64,000 bases of DNA from Candidatus Janibacter merdipullorum (GCA_019116945.1 DXAR01000176.1:44852-108851), one strand, 5' to 3'. Counted from the stretch's first letter, positions 27,586-37,486 are shown. The notes: a model not told the origin generated them from the sequence alone. Numbers and translations: made by a program.

Positions 27586-29499
27586 GTGACCACCGCATCC
27601 GCACACCCGCTCGTCGGCGAGATCGTCGACGGCCGGTACCGCGTGGTGCGCCATCTCGCGGACGGCGGGATGGCGACGGTCCTCCTCGCCACCGACACCC
27701 GGTTGGACCGGGATGTCGCGCTCAAGGTCATGCGTGCCGACCTCGCTGCGGACGAGAGCTTCGTCTCCCGCTTCCAGCGCGAGGCACGCTCCGCCGCCCG
27801 GCTGAGCCACCCCAACGTCGTCCCGGTCTTCGACCAGGGCGAGGACGACGGGCGGGTCTTCCTCGCGATGGAGTACATCGACGGCCGCACCGTCCGCGAG
27901 GTCATCGACACCGAAGGGGCACTCACCCCACGAGCCGCCCTGGACCTCATGGAGGCCGCGCTCACCGGACTCTCCGCCGCCCACGACGCCGGCTACATCC
28001 ACCGGGACGTCAAGCCGGAGAACATCCTTCTCGCCGACGAAGGGCCGGTGAAGGTCGCCGACTTCGGCCTCGCCCGGGCGGTGACCTCGCACACGGCGAC
28101 CGACGGCGTCCTCTTCGGGACCGTCGCCTACCTCTCCCCCGAGCAGGTCGAGCGCGGGATCGCCGACGCCCGCAGCGATGTCTACGCCGCCGGGCTCATC
28201 CTCTTCGAGCTACTCACCGGCACGCGGGCCATCGAGGGCGAGTCCCCGATCCACGTCGCCTTCCAGCACGTCCACGAGGGCGTGCCCGCTCCGTCCGAGC
28301 GGGTCCCCGGCCTGCCCGCCGCCCTCGACGACCTCGTCGAGCTCGCCACCCACCGCGACCCGGACGAGCGTCCGCGCGATGCCGCGGACTACCTCGAGGC
28401 GCTGCGCCAGACCCGGGCCGGGCTCTCCCCGGACCAGCTCGATACGCGGCCCGATCACGCCACCCGTGCCGCGGGGGCCGCCCCGACGGTGGCCCACCCG
28501 CGTCCGAGCCGGACCCGGGCCCTCGATCCCGCCGCCGGCAGCGCGAGGGTGGCAACCGGCACGTCTGCCGCCGACGGCACGACCCCGCCGGCGGACCATG
28601 CCCCTGCATCCCGGTCCGGTCGGCGCCGCGGGATCCTCGCCCTCCTCCTCGTGCTGCTCCTCCTCGCCGGCGGCGGCTACTGGTACGCCACGGCCGGGCC
28701 CGGTGCCTCCGTCACCGTCCCCGACGTCGCGGGCGAGTCCCGTGAGGACGCCGCCTCGACCCTCGGAGCCCGCGACCTCGACCTCGCCGAGCAGGAGGCC
28801 TTCGACGAGGAGGTCCCGGCCGGCGAGGCGATCACCTCCAACCCGCCGTCCGGTGCCGAGGCCGACAAGGGCTCGGACGTGACCGTCGTCTTCTCCAAGG
28901 GCCCGGAGCGCTACGAGGTCCCCGATCTCGCGGGCACGAGCGAGGCGGCGGCGAAGAAGGCCCTCGAGGACCGCAGCCTCACGCCCGGCAAGGCGAGCGA
29001 GGACTGGCACGACTCCGTCGACAAGGGCCGGGTCATCTCCTCGAGCCCCGCCGCCGGTACCGAGGTCAAGCGCGATGCCTCGGTCTCCTACGTCGTCTCC
29101 AAGGGGCCGGAGCCGGTCGACGTCCCCACCGTCACGGGCAAGACCGCCGACGCCGCGACGAGCGCCCTCGAGGACGCCGGGCTCGAGGCCACGCGGGCAG
29201 AGGACGCCTACTCCAGCTCCGTCCCCAAGGGGTCGGTCATCAGCCAGTCCCCGGCCAGCGGGACCCTCACCCCCGGCGGCACCGTGACGCTCACCGTCTC
29301 GAAGGGCCCGGAGATGGTCACCGTGCCCCAGGTCGAGGGCCTGTCCAAGGCGGCCGCGACGCGCAAGCTCGAGGCTGCCGGATTCACCGTCTCCTCGCAG
29401 AACTTCCTCGGTGCCCCCCTCGACGAGGTGCGCGCCTCCCGGCCCGGCGGCGGCGCCACCGCCCCCAAGGGCTCGACGGTGACGATCCTCGTCGTCTGA
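27586..29499 (+). CDS. Ser/Thr protein kinase with PASTA repeats (PknL/PknB-like)
   Basis: Kinase motifs DGGMATVLLA, IHRDVKPENILL, DFGLAR; single TM; four PASTA repeats (VTVPDVAG, YEVPDLAG, VDVPTVTG, VTVPQVEG). Confidence 0.9.
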   Translation: MTTASAHPLVGEIVDGRYRVVRHLADGGMATVLLATDTRLDRDVALKVMRADLAADESFVSRFQREARSAARLSHPNVVPVFDQGEDDGRVFLAMEYIDGRTVREVIDTEGALTPRAALDLMEAALTGLSAAHDAGYIHRDVKPENILLADEGPVKVADFGLARAVTSHTATDGVLFGTVAYLSPEQVERGIADARSDVYAAGLILFELLTGTRAIEGESPIHVAFQHVHEGVPAPSERVPGLPAALDDLVELATHRDPDERPRDAADYLEALRQTRAGLSPDQLDTRPDHATRAAGAAPTVAHPRPSRTRALDPAAGSARVATGTSAADGTTPPADHAPASRSGRRRGILALLLVLLLLAGGGYWYATAGPGASVTVPDVAGESREDAASTLGARDLDLAEQEAFDEEVPAGEAITSNPPSGAEADKGSDVTVVFSKGPERYEVPDLAGTSEAAAKKALEDRSLTPGKASEDWHDSVDKGRVISSSPAAGTEVKRDASVSYVVSKGPEPVDVPTVTGKTADAATSALEDAGLEATRAEDAYSSSVPKGSVISQSPASGTLTPGGTVTLTVSKGPEMVTVPQVEGLSKAAATRKLEAAGFTVSSQNFLGAPLDEVRASRPGGGATAPKGSTVTILVV

Positions 29500-29540
29500 C
29501 GCCGCCCCCAGACCAGCCGGGTGTGGATCAGCCGGGCAGA

Positions 29541-30890
29541 TCAGCCCTCGCCGAGCATCTCCGCGGTGAGGAAGGCGAGCTCGAGGCTCTGCTGGTGGTT
29601 CAGCCGCGGGTCGCAGAGGCTCTCGTAGCGCTTGTTGAGGTCGGCGTCGAGGATGCGCTCGGCGCCGCCGAGGCACTCGGTGACGTCGTTGCCGGTGAGC
29701 TCGACGTGCAGCCCGCCGGGGACCGTGCCGAGGGAGCGGTGGACCTCGAAGAAGCCGCGGACCTCGTCGACGACGTCCTCGAAGTCGCGGGTCTTGAAGC
29801 CGGACTCGGACTCGAAGGTGTTGCCGTGCATCGGGTCGCAGATCCACGTGACCATGGCCCCGGAGTCGCGGACCTTCTCCACGATCGACGGCATGGCCTC
29901 GCGGATCCGACCGGCACCCATCCGCGTGATGAAGGTCAGGCGCCCCGGCTCGCGCTCGGGGTCGAGGAGGTCGATGATCCGCAGCAGCTCGTCGGGGTCG
30001 GCCTTGTCCGAGACCTTCATGCCGATGGGGTTGCGGATGCGGCTCACGAAGTCGAGGTGCGCGTGGTCGATCTGCCGGGTGCGCTCCCCGATCCACAGGA
30101 AGTGGCCGGAGGTGTCGTAGAGGTCGCCGGTGCGCGAGTCGACCCGGGTCATCGGCCGCTCGTAGTCGAGGAGCAGCGCCTCGTGCGCGGACCAGAACTC
30201 GGTGGCCCTCATCGCCTCGAAGTCGACGCCGCACGCGGCCATGAAGCGCATCGCCTTGTCGATCTCGCGCGCGAGGCCCTCGTAGCGCCGGTTGGCGGCA
30301 TTGGAGACGAAGCCGACGTTCCAGTCGTGGACGCGCCGCAGGTCGGCGAAGCCGCCCTGGGTGAAGGCCCGCACGAGGTTCAGCGTCGACGCGCTCGTGT
30401 GGTACCCGCGGAGCAGCCGCTCGGGGTCGGGGTTGCGCGCCTCGGGGGTGAACTCGAAGTCGTTGACCATGTCACCGCGGTAGGCGGGCAGGGTCACGCC
30501 GTCTCGGGTCTCGGTGTCCTTGCTCCGTGGCTTGGCGAACTGGCCCGCCATCCGCCCCATCTTCACGACGGGCATGCCGGCGCCGTAGGTGAGGACGGCC
30601 GCCATCTGGAGCACGGTCTTGATCCGGTCCCGGATGTTGTCGGCGGTGGCGTGGACGAAGGTCTCGGCGCAGTCGCCGCCCTGGAGGACGAAGGCCTCCC
30701 CGATCGAGGCCGCGGCCATCCGGTCACGGAGGTCGTCGCACTCCCCCGCGAAGACGAGCGGGGGGTAGGTACCGAGCGTCGCCACGGCCTGGTCGAGGGC
30801 GGCGCGGTCGGGCCAGTTGGGCTGCTGCGCGGCCGGAAGGTCGCTGGCAACAGGGTCTGCGGACGGCGTGGAGGGCACTGCGGTGGTCAC
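29541..30890 (-). CDS. aroG: 3-deoxy-7-phosphoheptulonate synthase, class II
   Basis: LPAYRGDMVNDFEFTPEARNPDPERLLRGYHTSASTLNLVRAFTQGGFADLRRVHDWN...GGLHVELTGNDVTECLGG. Confidence 0.92.
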   Translation of the reverse strand: MTTAVPSTPSADPVASDLPAAQQPNWPDRAALDQAVATLGTYPPLVFAGECDDLRDRMAAASIGEAFVLQGGDCAETFVHATADNIRDRIKTVLQMAAVLTYGAGMPVVKMGRMAGQFAKPRSKDTETRDGVTLPAYRGDMVNDFEFTPEARNPDPERLLRGYHTSASTLNLVRAFTQGGFADLRRVHDWNVGFVSNAANRRYEGLAREIDKAMRFMAACGVDFEAMRATEFWSAHEALLLDYERPMTRVDSRTGDLYDTSGHFLWIGERTRQIDHAHLDFVSRIRNPIGMKVSDKADPDELLRIIDLLDPEREPGRLTFITRMGAGRIREAMPSIVEKVRDSGAMVTWICDPMHGNTFESESGFKTRDFEDVVDEVRGFFEVHRSLGTVPGGLHVELTGNDVTECLGGAERILDADLNKRYESLCDPRLNHQQSLELAFLTAEMLGEG

Positions 30891-30954
30891 CCCTCAAGGA
30901 TAGGCCGAGCCCGGCGGGTCCCCGTCACCAGTCCAGCAGGAGGACGAAGGGGGC

Positions 30955-31638
30955 TCACCCCGGCTGGTCGAGTCCGCGGCTGATGGCGAAGCGGGTGAGC
31001 TCCACCCGGTTGTGCAGGTGGAGCTTGCCGAGGATGTTCTGGACGTGGTTCTGGACCGTCCGGTGGGAGATGACGAGGTCGGCCGCGATCTCCTTGGCCG
31101 TCATGCCCATGGCGACGTAGCGGAGGATCTCGGTCTCGCGCTCGGTGAGCTCCGGCACCTCGGGCGGCGCCCCCTTCGCCTCCTCGCTGGGCGCCGACCT
31201 GGCCTGGCTGCTCATCTCGCGGAACTCACCGAGGACGAGGCCGGCGAGCCCGGGGGTGAAGACAGCGTCACCGGCACCCGTCGCGGTGACCGCGTCGCGG
31301 ATCTCCGCCGGTGAGGCCGACTTGACGAGGTATCCGCTCGCGCCCGCCTTGACCGCGGCGAGGACATCCTGCTCCTCGCCGCTCGCCGAGAGGATGAGCA
31401 CCCGGGTCGGCAGGTCGCCGATGGCCCGGCACACCTCGTCGCCGCGCATCTCCGGGAGGTTGAGGTCGAGGACGAGGACGTCCGGGCTCGTCGCGCGGGT
31501 CCGACGGACCGTTGCCGGGCCGTCGGCCGCGGTGCCCACGACGTCGAAGCCGGACTCCTCGAGGTCACGCACGAGGGCATCCCGCCACAGCGGGTGGTCG
31601 TCGGCGACGAGGACGGTGAGGGGCGCGGGCTCGGTCAT
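30955..31638 (-). CDS. LuxR-family response regulator
   Basis: Receiver LTVLVADDHPLWRDALVRDLEESGFDVVGTA... and HTH LTERETEILRYVAMGMTAKEIAADLVISHRTVQNHVQNILGKLHLHNRVEL. Confidence 0.92.
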   Translation of the reverse strand: MTEPAPLTVLVADDHPLWRDALVRDLEESGFDVVGTAADGPATVRRTRATSPDVLVLDLNLPEMRGDEVCRAIGDLPTRVLILSASGEEQDVLAAVKAGASGYLVKSASPAEIRDAVTATGAGDAVFTPGLAGLVLGEFREMSSQARSAPSEEAKGAPPEVPELTERETEILRYVAMGMTAKEIAADLVISHRTVQNHVQNILGKLHLHNRVELTRFAISRGLDQPG

Positions 31639-32819
31639 GAGGATGAGCCTGCCATGTGGTCGGCCGGGAGGGTGAGGGTGACCGTGGTCCCTCCCGCGGC
31701 GGGCGAGCGCCAGGTGGCCTCGCCGCCGAGGTCGAGCATGCGCCCCCGGATCGAGCTGCTCGCCCCCAGACGCCCCTCCTCGGCGGCCTCGACGAGTCGC
31801 TCCGGGGCCATGCCGCTGCCGTCGTCCCGGATGACGACCTCGAGCCCGGTGTCGTCGGCGTCGAGGAGCACCCAGGCCCGGGCCCCGTCGCCCGCGTGCT
31901 GCTCGACGTTGTCGAGGGCGGCGCGCACGGCGGCCTCCACCTCGCGGGCCGTGGCGGTGGGCAGGGACACCCGCCCGGGCGGGAGGACGACCTCGACGCG
32001 TGCCGAGCGAAGGGCGGTCAGCGCGTGGGCGAGATCGGTGACCTCCGCCGGCGCCTCCGCCGAGCCCACGCGTGCCACCGGGTCGACGCGGGAGATGAGC
32101 GTGCGGAGGGAGCGCTCCTGCTCCGCGGCGAGGGCGGCGAGCGCCTCCCCTTCGCCCCCGAGGTCACGCCCACGGCGATGGATCAACGCGAGGGCCTGGA
32201 GGACCCCGTCGTGCACCTGCCGACCGATGCGCTCGCGCTCGGCCAGCCGCTCACTCACCGCGAGTGCCTCCTCGAGGCGCTTCTGGCTCTCCCGGGCGAG
32301 CTGGACGGCCAGGCCCACGAGGATCCCGAGGAGGTAGAGCAGCATGATGTTGTGGTACGTCAGCTGGCCCGGTTCCTCGGCCTGGATGACGTTGGCCACG
32401 GCGATGACCGTCGCGGCGATGACGCCACCGCGGATCCCGGAGAGCAGCGCCCCCGCCATGACGGGCCCCGCCGACCAGACGCCGGGCACCGTGGAGATGC
32501 CCGCCGTGACCTGCTCGGGGGCGTAGACCTCGCTCGTGAGGAAGATGCCGACGCAGGCGATGAGCAGCTCGACGCCGATGGCCGTCGCTGTCGGGCGCGG
32601 CAGCAGCGGGGCGGCGACCGACCAGGCGAGGGCGACGAGGCCGTAGACGATGATCGGCCACCAGTGGATGACGTGCTCCCGGTGGACACCGACGAGCACG
32701 GCGGCGTAGAAGATCGCGAGGAAGCGGTAGAGGGCCAACCCGCGCCCACCGGCGCTGTCGATGAGCGGCGACGGGTTGTAGCGCCGCGGCATCGAGCCGG
32801 CACCGCGCTCCACGGTCAT
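31635..32819 (-). CDS. MacS-type sensor histidine kinase
   Basis: N-terminal TM region, HisKA_3-like ERERIGRQVHDGVLQALALI, ATPase LDNVEQHAGDGARAWVLL...IRDDGSGM; 4-bp overlap with response regulator. Confidence 0.87.
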   Translation of the reverse strand: MTVERGAGSMPRRYNPSPLIDSAGGRGLALYRFLAIFYAAVLVGVHREHVIHWWPIIVYGLVALAWSVAAPLLPRPTATAIGVELLIACVGIFLTSEVYAPEQVTAGISTVPGVWSAGPVMAGALLSGIRGGVIAATVIAVANVIQAEEPGQLTYHNIMLLYLLGILVGLAVQLARESQKRLEEALAVSERLAERERIGRQVHDGVLQALALIHRRGRDLGGEGEALAALAAEQERSLRTLISRVDPVARVGSAEAPAEVTDLAHALTALRSARVEVVLPPGRVSLPTATAREVEAAVRAALDNVEQHAGDGARAWVLLDADDTGLEVVIRDDGSGMAPERLVEAAEEGRLGASSSIRGRMLDLGGEATWRSPAAGGTTVTLTLPADHMAGSSS

Positions 32820-32822
32820 GAC

Positions 32823-33638
32823 CTAGAGCCCGTCCCTGCTCTCCTCGGCCCAGGGGCTGGCGCCGGGGTCCTCCGCCCGCTCGAGCGCCTCCTCGAGCTC
32901 CGGTACCGCCCGGCCGGGCCGGGCGGCCTCCTGGAGGGCCCGGGCCCGACGCTTGGCACGGGTGAGCAGCTTTTCCTTCATCGACGTCGCATACATGTCG
33001 ACGTACTCCTGGCCGGAGAGCTGCATGAGGTCGTACATGATCTCGTCGGTGATCGAGCGCAGGACGAAGCGGTCGCCCTCCATCCCCTCGTAGCGGGAGA
33101 AGTCGAGGGGCTCGCCGATGCGGACCCCGATCCGGCGGATGTTGGGGATGAGCTGTCCGGTCGGCTGCGCCTTGTCGGTGTCGATCATCGCCACGGGGAT
33201 GACGGGGACGCCCGCGGTGAGGGCCATCCGGGCGACCCCCGTGCGGCCACGGTAGAGCCGCGAGTCCGGGGACCGGGTGCCCTCGGGGTAGAGCCCGAGG
33301 AGCTCCCCCGACTCGAGGACCGCGAGGCCGGCGTTGAGCGCCGCCTCGCTCGCCTTGCCGCCGCTGCGGTCGATGGGCAGTTGGCCGACCCCGCGGAAGA
33401 AGGCCGCGGTGAGCCAGCCCTTGATCCCGGGGCCGGTGAAGTAGTCCGCCTTGGCGAGGAAGGTCACCCGACGCTCGACGACGAGGGGCAGGAAGATCGA
33501 ATCCGAGAAGGAGAGGTGGTTGCTCGCGAGGATCGCCGGACCGTCGGCGGGAATGTGCTGGGCGCCCTCGACCTTGGGTCTGAAGAGCAGGGTCAGCAGG
33601 GGGCCCAGGAAGACCCGCTTGAGCAACCAGTAGAACAC
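32823..33638 (-). CDS. plsC: 1-acyl-sn-glycerol-3-phosphate acyltransferase
   Basis: GPAILASNHLSFSDSIFLP (NHxxxxD), LGLYPEGTRSPDSRLYRGRTG. Confidence 0.9.
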   Translation of the reverse strand: MFYWLLKRVFLGPLLTLLFRPKVEGAQHIPADGPAILASNHLSFSDSIFLPLVVERRVTFLAKADYFTGPGIKGWLTAAFFRGVGQLPIDRSGGKASEAALNAGLAVLESGELLGLYPEGTRSPDSRLYRGRTGVARMALTAGVPVIPVAMIDTDKAQPTGQLIPNIRRIGVRIGEPLDFSRYEGMEGDRFVLRSITDEIMYDLMQLSGQEYVDMYATSMKEKLLTRAKRRARALQEAARPGRAVPELEEALERAEDPGASPWAEESRDGL

Positions 33639-33748
33639 TGGGACGCCTCCTTCGATCGAACCGAACTCTACGACACGACCGGCCCGCGCGGACGCGTGCG
33701 AGACTGGTCTTCAGCGCAGCACGACGTCACGGATGGGCGGGCAGGCAC

Positions 33749-34318
33749 ATGGCGGAGCGACAGCAGCCGGACGAGCGCGATGTCGATGCGATCTTCGCAT
33801 CGATCGTCGCCCGGTGGGACGACGTCCCGGCGCCCGGCCACGCCGATGCCGACGCGGATGCGGACACCGACGCCGAGGCGCACGCCGAGGACGGGGCGAG
33901 GCCACCGGAGCCCCGGCACCAGAGCACCGGTGACGTCCGGCTCCCGCCGCCCCCCGTCGAGGACACCGACCCCGGGACGAGCCGGCCCGACCCCGTCCCG
34001 TGGCGCACCGACCCGACGAACTCCGTCGCCGACGCCCTGCTCGGCAGCGACGACGACCCCGGCGTCGCCGACGACGACGAGGGCTTCACCCCTCCCCCTC
34101 CGGCACCGCTGCCCCCGGCCACCGACCGGCTCTTCTGGGGCGCGATCACCGGGCTCGTCCTCGGGCCGCTCGGCCTCATCTGGATCGCGCTCGCGCAGCC
34201 GGGTGGGTTCTGGCCCAAGGCGATCGTCATCGGCCTCATCATCGGCGGCTTCGCCTGCCTCTTCCTGCGGCAGCCCACCACGCGGGGTCACGACCCCGAC
34301 CAGGGCGCCCGCGTCTAG
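33749..34318 (+). CDS. Hypothetical membrane protein with acidic Ala/Asp-rich N-terminus
   Basis: MAERQQPDERDVDAIFASIVARWDD...ADADADADTDAEAHAEDG...; two C-terminal TM helices. Confidence 0.75.
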   Translation: MAERQQPDERDVDAIFASIVARWDDVPAPGHADADADADTDAEAHAEDGARPPEPRHQSTGDVRLPPPPVEDTDPGTSRPDPVPWRTDPTNSVADALLGSDDDPGVADDDEGFTPPPPAPLPPATDRLFWGAITGLVLGPLGLIWIALAQPGGFWPKAIVIGLIIGGFACLFLRQPTTRGHDPDQGARV

Positions 34319-34332
34319 CGGTCCCCGGAGGC

Positions 34333-35304
34333 TCAGACCTGCTGCTCGGCCCCGAGGGCGGCCGCGCCGATGAGCCCGGCATCCGGACCGAAGCGAGCCG
34401 CGACGATCCGCGCGGCCGGCCGGTACCCCCGACCGGTGAGCTGGCGGGCGAAGGTGTCCCGCGCCGGCCCGAGGAGGAGGTCGCCCGCCGCGCTCACGCC
34501 CCCTCCGATGACGAAGACCTCCGGGTCGAGGGCCGCGGCGAGGTCGGCGATGCCGACCCCGAGCCAGTGGCCGATCTCCGCGAGGAGCTCGGTGGCGGTC
34601 GCATCACCGGCGCGGGCGACCTCGGTGAGCACCGGTCCGGTGAGGGCATTGGGGTCGCCACCGACGTGGGCCAGGAGGTCGGTGGCCATCGGGGAGTTGG
34701 CCATCGCCAGGCCACGGGCCTCGCGCACGAGGGCATTGCCGGAGGAGTACTGCTCCCAGCAGCCGCGGTTGCCGCACTCGCACCGCTGCCCGCCGGGGAC
34801 GACCTGCATGTGGCCGAACTCCCCCGCGATGCCGTAGCGGCCGCGCATGAGGTGCCCGCCGACGATGATCGCGCCGCCGATGCCCGTACCCAGCGTGATC
34901 ATCACGGCATGGGTTGCGCCCCGGGCCGCGCCGAAGCGGTGCTCGGCCCAGAGCGCGGCATTGGCGTCGTTGTCGATCGAGATCGGCAGGTCGATGCGCT
35001 CGCCGAGGGAGGCGCGCAGCGGCTCGTTGCGCCAGGAGAGGTGGGGGGCGAAGACGACCGTCGCCCGGTCGGCCGCGACGAAGCCGGCCGCCCCGACGCC
35101 GACCGTCTGCGGGCTCTCCACGCCCGCATCCTCGGCGAGCCCGAGGAGCTCCTCGATGACCTCGACGATGGTGTCCTCGACGACGCGAGGTGCGTTGGAG
35201 CGGTCCGGGGTGTCGCGACGGGTGCGCACGAGGATGCGCCCGTCGTCGTCGAGTACGCCGCCCGAGACCTTCGTGCCTCCGATGTCGATGCCGATGCTCG
35301 TCAC
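34333..35304 (-). CDS. ROK family glucokinase
   Basis: SIGIDIGGTKVSGGVLDDDG; zinc motif CECGNRGCWEQY; IGGGVS. Confidence 0.88.
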   Translation of the reverse strand: MTSIGIDIGGTKVSGGVLDDDGRILVRTRRDTPDRSNAPRVVEDTIVEVIEELLGLAEDAGVESPQTVGVGAAGFVAADRATVVFAPHLSWRNEPLRASLGERIDLPISIDNDANAALWAEHRFGAARGATHAVMITLGTGIGGAIIVGGHLMRGRYGIAGEFGHMQVVPGGQRCECGNRGCWEQYSSGNALVREARGLAMANSPMATDLLAHVGGDPNALTGPVLTEVARAGDATATELLAEIGHWLGVGIADLAAALDPEVFVIGGGVSAAGDLLLGPARDTFARQLTGRGYRPAARIVAARFGPDAGLIGAAALGAEQQV

Positions 35305-36263
35305 GCGAGGACCTCCCGGGCGAGGGTGGCCGCACCGACGAGGCCGGCGTCGTTGCCGAGCTCGGCGGCGACGACCCGGGGCGAAGGGCGGTGCCCCCGC
35401 CCGATGAGGTGGGCGGCGAAGGCCTCCTCCGCCGGGTCGAGGAGGAGGCTGCCGGTGTCGGCGACGCCTCCCCCGATGACGACGAGCGCCGGGTCGAGGA
35501 CGGCGCAGACCGAGGCGAGCCCCTCCCCGAGGTGGGTGCCCAGGTCGGTGAAGAGGGCGACCGCGCCCGCGTCCCCGGCCCGGGCGAGGTCCGTGACGTC
35601 GCGCCCGGTGAGCGCCTCGGGGTCGCCGCCACAGCGCTCGCGCAGGCCGGCCCCCTTCGGGTCGGTGGAGGCGATGAGCTCGCGGGCGGTGCGCTCGAGG
35701 GCGGTCCCAGAGGCGAAGACCTCGAGGCAGCCGTCGTTGCCGCACCCGCAGCGCGGCCCCTGGGGGTCGACGGTGATGTGCCCGATCTCGCCGCCGATGC
35801 CATGGGCGCCGCGGACGAGGCGGTCGTCGACGATGCACCCGCCGCCGACACCTGTCCCGACGGTCACGAGGAGCATGTCCCGGCAGTCGCGTCCCGCGCC
35901 GTGGCGGTACTCGCCCCAGGCGGCGGCATTGGCGTCGTTGTCCACGAGCACCTCGCGCCCGACCCGACGCCCCACCTCGGCAGCGACGTCGAGGTCACGC
36001 CAGGGCAGGTTGGGGGCGAACCACACGCGGCCGGTCGAGCGGTCGACGAAGGCAGCGCAGGCCATCCCCACGGCATCGACCCGGTCGCCGGCGGCGTCCT
36101 CGAGCGTCGCGATGAGCTCGGCGGTCGCGTCGAGGATGGCGGTGGTGTCGTCCTCGGGGGTCTCGACCTGCTCGCGGTGGGTGATCGTGCCGTCCGCGCC
36201 GACGAGCGCGCCGGCGATCTTCGTCCCGCCGATGTCGATGCCCATGGCCGGTGTCGCGCTCAT
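35301..36263 (-). CDS. ROK family sugar kinase (second copy)
   Basis: AMGIDIGGTKIAGALVGADG; zinc motif CGCGNDGCLEVF; 4-bp overlap with next ROK gene. Confidence 0.88.
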   Translation of the reverse strand: MSATPAMGIDIGGTKIAGALVGADGTITHREQVETPEDDTTAILDATAELIATLEDAAGDRVDAVGMACAAFVDRSTGRVWFAPNLPWRDLDVAAEVGRRVGREVLVDNDANAAAWGEYRHGAGRDCRDMLLVTVGTGVGGGCIVDDRLVRGAHGIGGEIGHITVDPQGPRCGCGNDGCLEVFASGTALERTARELIASTDPKGAGLRERCGGDPEALTGRDVTDLARAGDAGAVALFTDLGTHLGEGLASVCAVLDPALVVIGGGVADTGSLLLDPAEEAFAAHLIGRGHRPSPRVVAAELGNDAGLVGAATLAREVLA

Positions 36264-36270
36264 CCGTACA

Positions 36271-36582
36271 TCACGCCTCGCTCGTCGGGTCCAGTGCCGC
36301 ATCCGCCTCGTCGTCGTGGACGGCGATCCGCACGCCCCGGGAACGATACGGCTCGTGGGCCGCCGGCTCGGTGAAGTCGACGCCGAGCGCGTCGGCCACG
36401 CCCCGGCTGCCGAGGCTCGCCCGGGTCAGGGCCTCGGCAAGCATCGTCGCTCCGGCGACGGCACGGCGGGCCGTCGCGCCGTCGAGGTCTCGCAGGTCCT
36501 CGCCCATCCCCTCGAGGTCGACCTCCGAGAGGACGCGGAGGAGCTGGACGAGGACGTCCTGCGGGTCGGTCTCGTCAGCCAC
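36271..36582 (-). CDS. Conserved hypothetical protein
   Basis: VADETDPQDVLVQLLRVLSEVDLEGMGEDLRDLDGATARRAVAG...; overlaps the next gene's 3' end. Confidence 0.65.
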   Translation of the reverse strand: MADETDPQDVLVQLLRVLSEVDLEGMGEDLRDLDGATARRAVAGATMLAEALTRASLGSRGVADALGVDFTEPAAHEPYRSRGVRIAVHDDEADAALDPTSEA

Positions 36583-37486
36583 GGGGCCACACCCTCTCAT
36601 CGGGCGTCATCGTCAGCGTGAGGACTCCCCCCGCGACACCCGCCCGGTCGATGTCGCAGCGGCGCAGGACGGAGGGCAGGAGGACACGTCGGGTACGGCC
36701 GGCGCACCCGAGGACGAGCTCGTCGTCGTGGCGGACGAGGTCGATGTCCGCGGCGCGGACGCCCGGCACCGCCAGGCGGAGCAGCCACTCACCACCCCGG
36801 CGCTCGACCTGTGGCCCGGCCGCGACGGAGGCCTCCGGCAGGTGCTCCACGCCGGGGCCGTCCGCCGGATGAACCGCGGTCAGGGTGCGTCCCATGAGGG
36901 AGAGGAGCACATCGGCGTCGGCCCGCCGGATGGCCCCGACGGGACCGGTCGGCGGCGCGAGGTGGATGGCCGTGACCTCGGGGTCGGCGAGCGCGGCGTC
37001 AAGACGCTCGAGCAGCTCGGCCCCCTCACGCAGGGCGGCGAGGACGGGCGGGTCGGGTGCGGGCAGGGCGCCGACCCCCTCTGGGGCGACGAGCGCCTCC
37101 CAGCGGGCGACGACGGGGACGAAGGCGGCGAAGGCGCGAGCGGCCCGCTGGGGCACGTCGAGGAGGCGGGCGACATCCGTCTCCACCTCGACGACGAGCT
37201 CGTGGTCGTCGGCGACGGCCTGGTCGAGCTGACGGGCCAGACGCAGCAGCGCCGGCAGGTCCCGGGGCAGGAGGCGACCGATGAGGTCGGCGACGACGGG
37301 GGCGGGCAGGTCGAGCGCGACGAGCACCCTGTCCAGGTGGGTCTCGACGGCGTCGAGGACGGGGTCCTTGGCCGTCGTCGCGGTGGCGGCCCGGACGACG
37401 GGGCGTGGGGAGGTGACGCCGGCGAGCACCCGGTCCGTCACTGCGGCGGCGTGCTCGCCCCCACCGGTGACCAGATGAGCGCGCAC
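36575..37486 (-). CDS. ArsA-like protein with degenerate N-terminus and HSP20-like C-terminal domain
   Basis: C-term RGGEWLLRLAVPGVRAADIDLVRHDDELVLGCAGRTRRVLLPSVLRRCDIDRAGVAGGVLTLTMTPDE; N-term VRAHLVTGGGEHAAAV lacks a P-loop. Confidence 0.65.
   Translation of the reverse strand: MRAHLVTGGGEHAAAVTDRVLAGVTSPRPVVRAATATTAKDPVLDAVETHLDRVLVALDLPAPVVADLIGRLLPRDLPALLRLARQLDQAVADDHELVVEVETDVARLLDVPQRAARAFAAFVPVVARWEALVAPEGVGALPAPDPPVLAALREGAELLERLDAALADPEVTAIHLAPPTGPVGAIRRADADVLLSLMGRTLTAVHPADGPGVEHLPEASVAAGPQVERRGGEWLLRLAVPGVRAADIDLVRHDDELVLGCAGRTRRVLLPSVLRRCDIDRAGVAGGVLTLTMTPDERVWPRG

Noticed and set aside
29500-29540. Terminator between convergent pknL-like and aroG genes
   Set aside because: Contains short direct repeats (GATCAGCC, AGCCGGG) but no convincing stem-loop.
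33651-33660. TTCGATCGAA palindrome upstream of plsC considered as a LexA box
   Set aside because: Does not match TCGAAC-N4-GTTCGA; short palindrome only.
34000-36621. 873-aa plus-strand ORF opposite the ROK genes
   Set aside because: Shadow ORF; both ROK kinases are intact on the minus strand.
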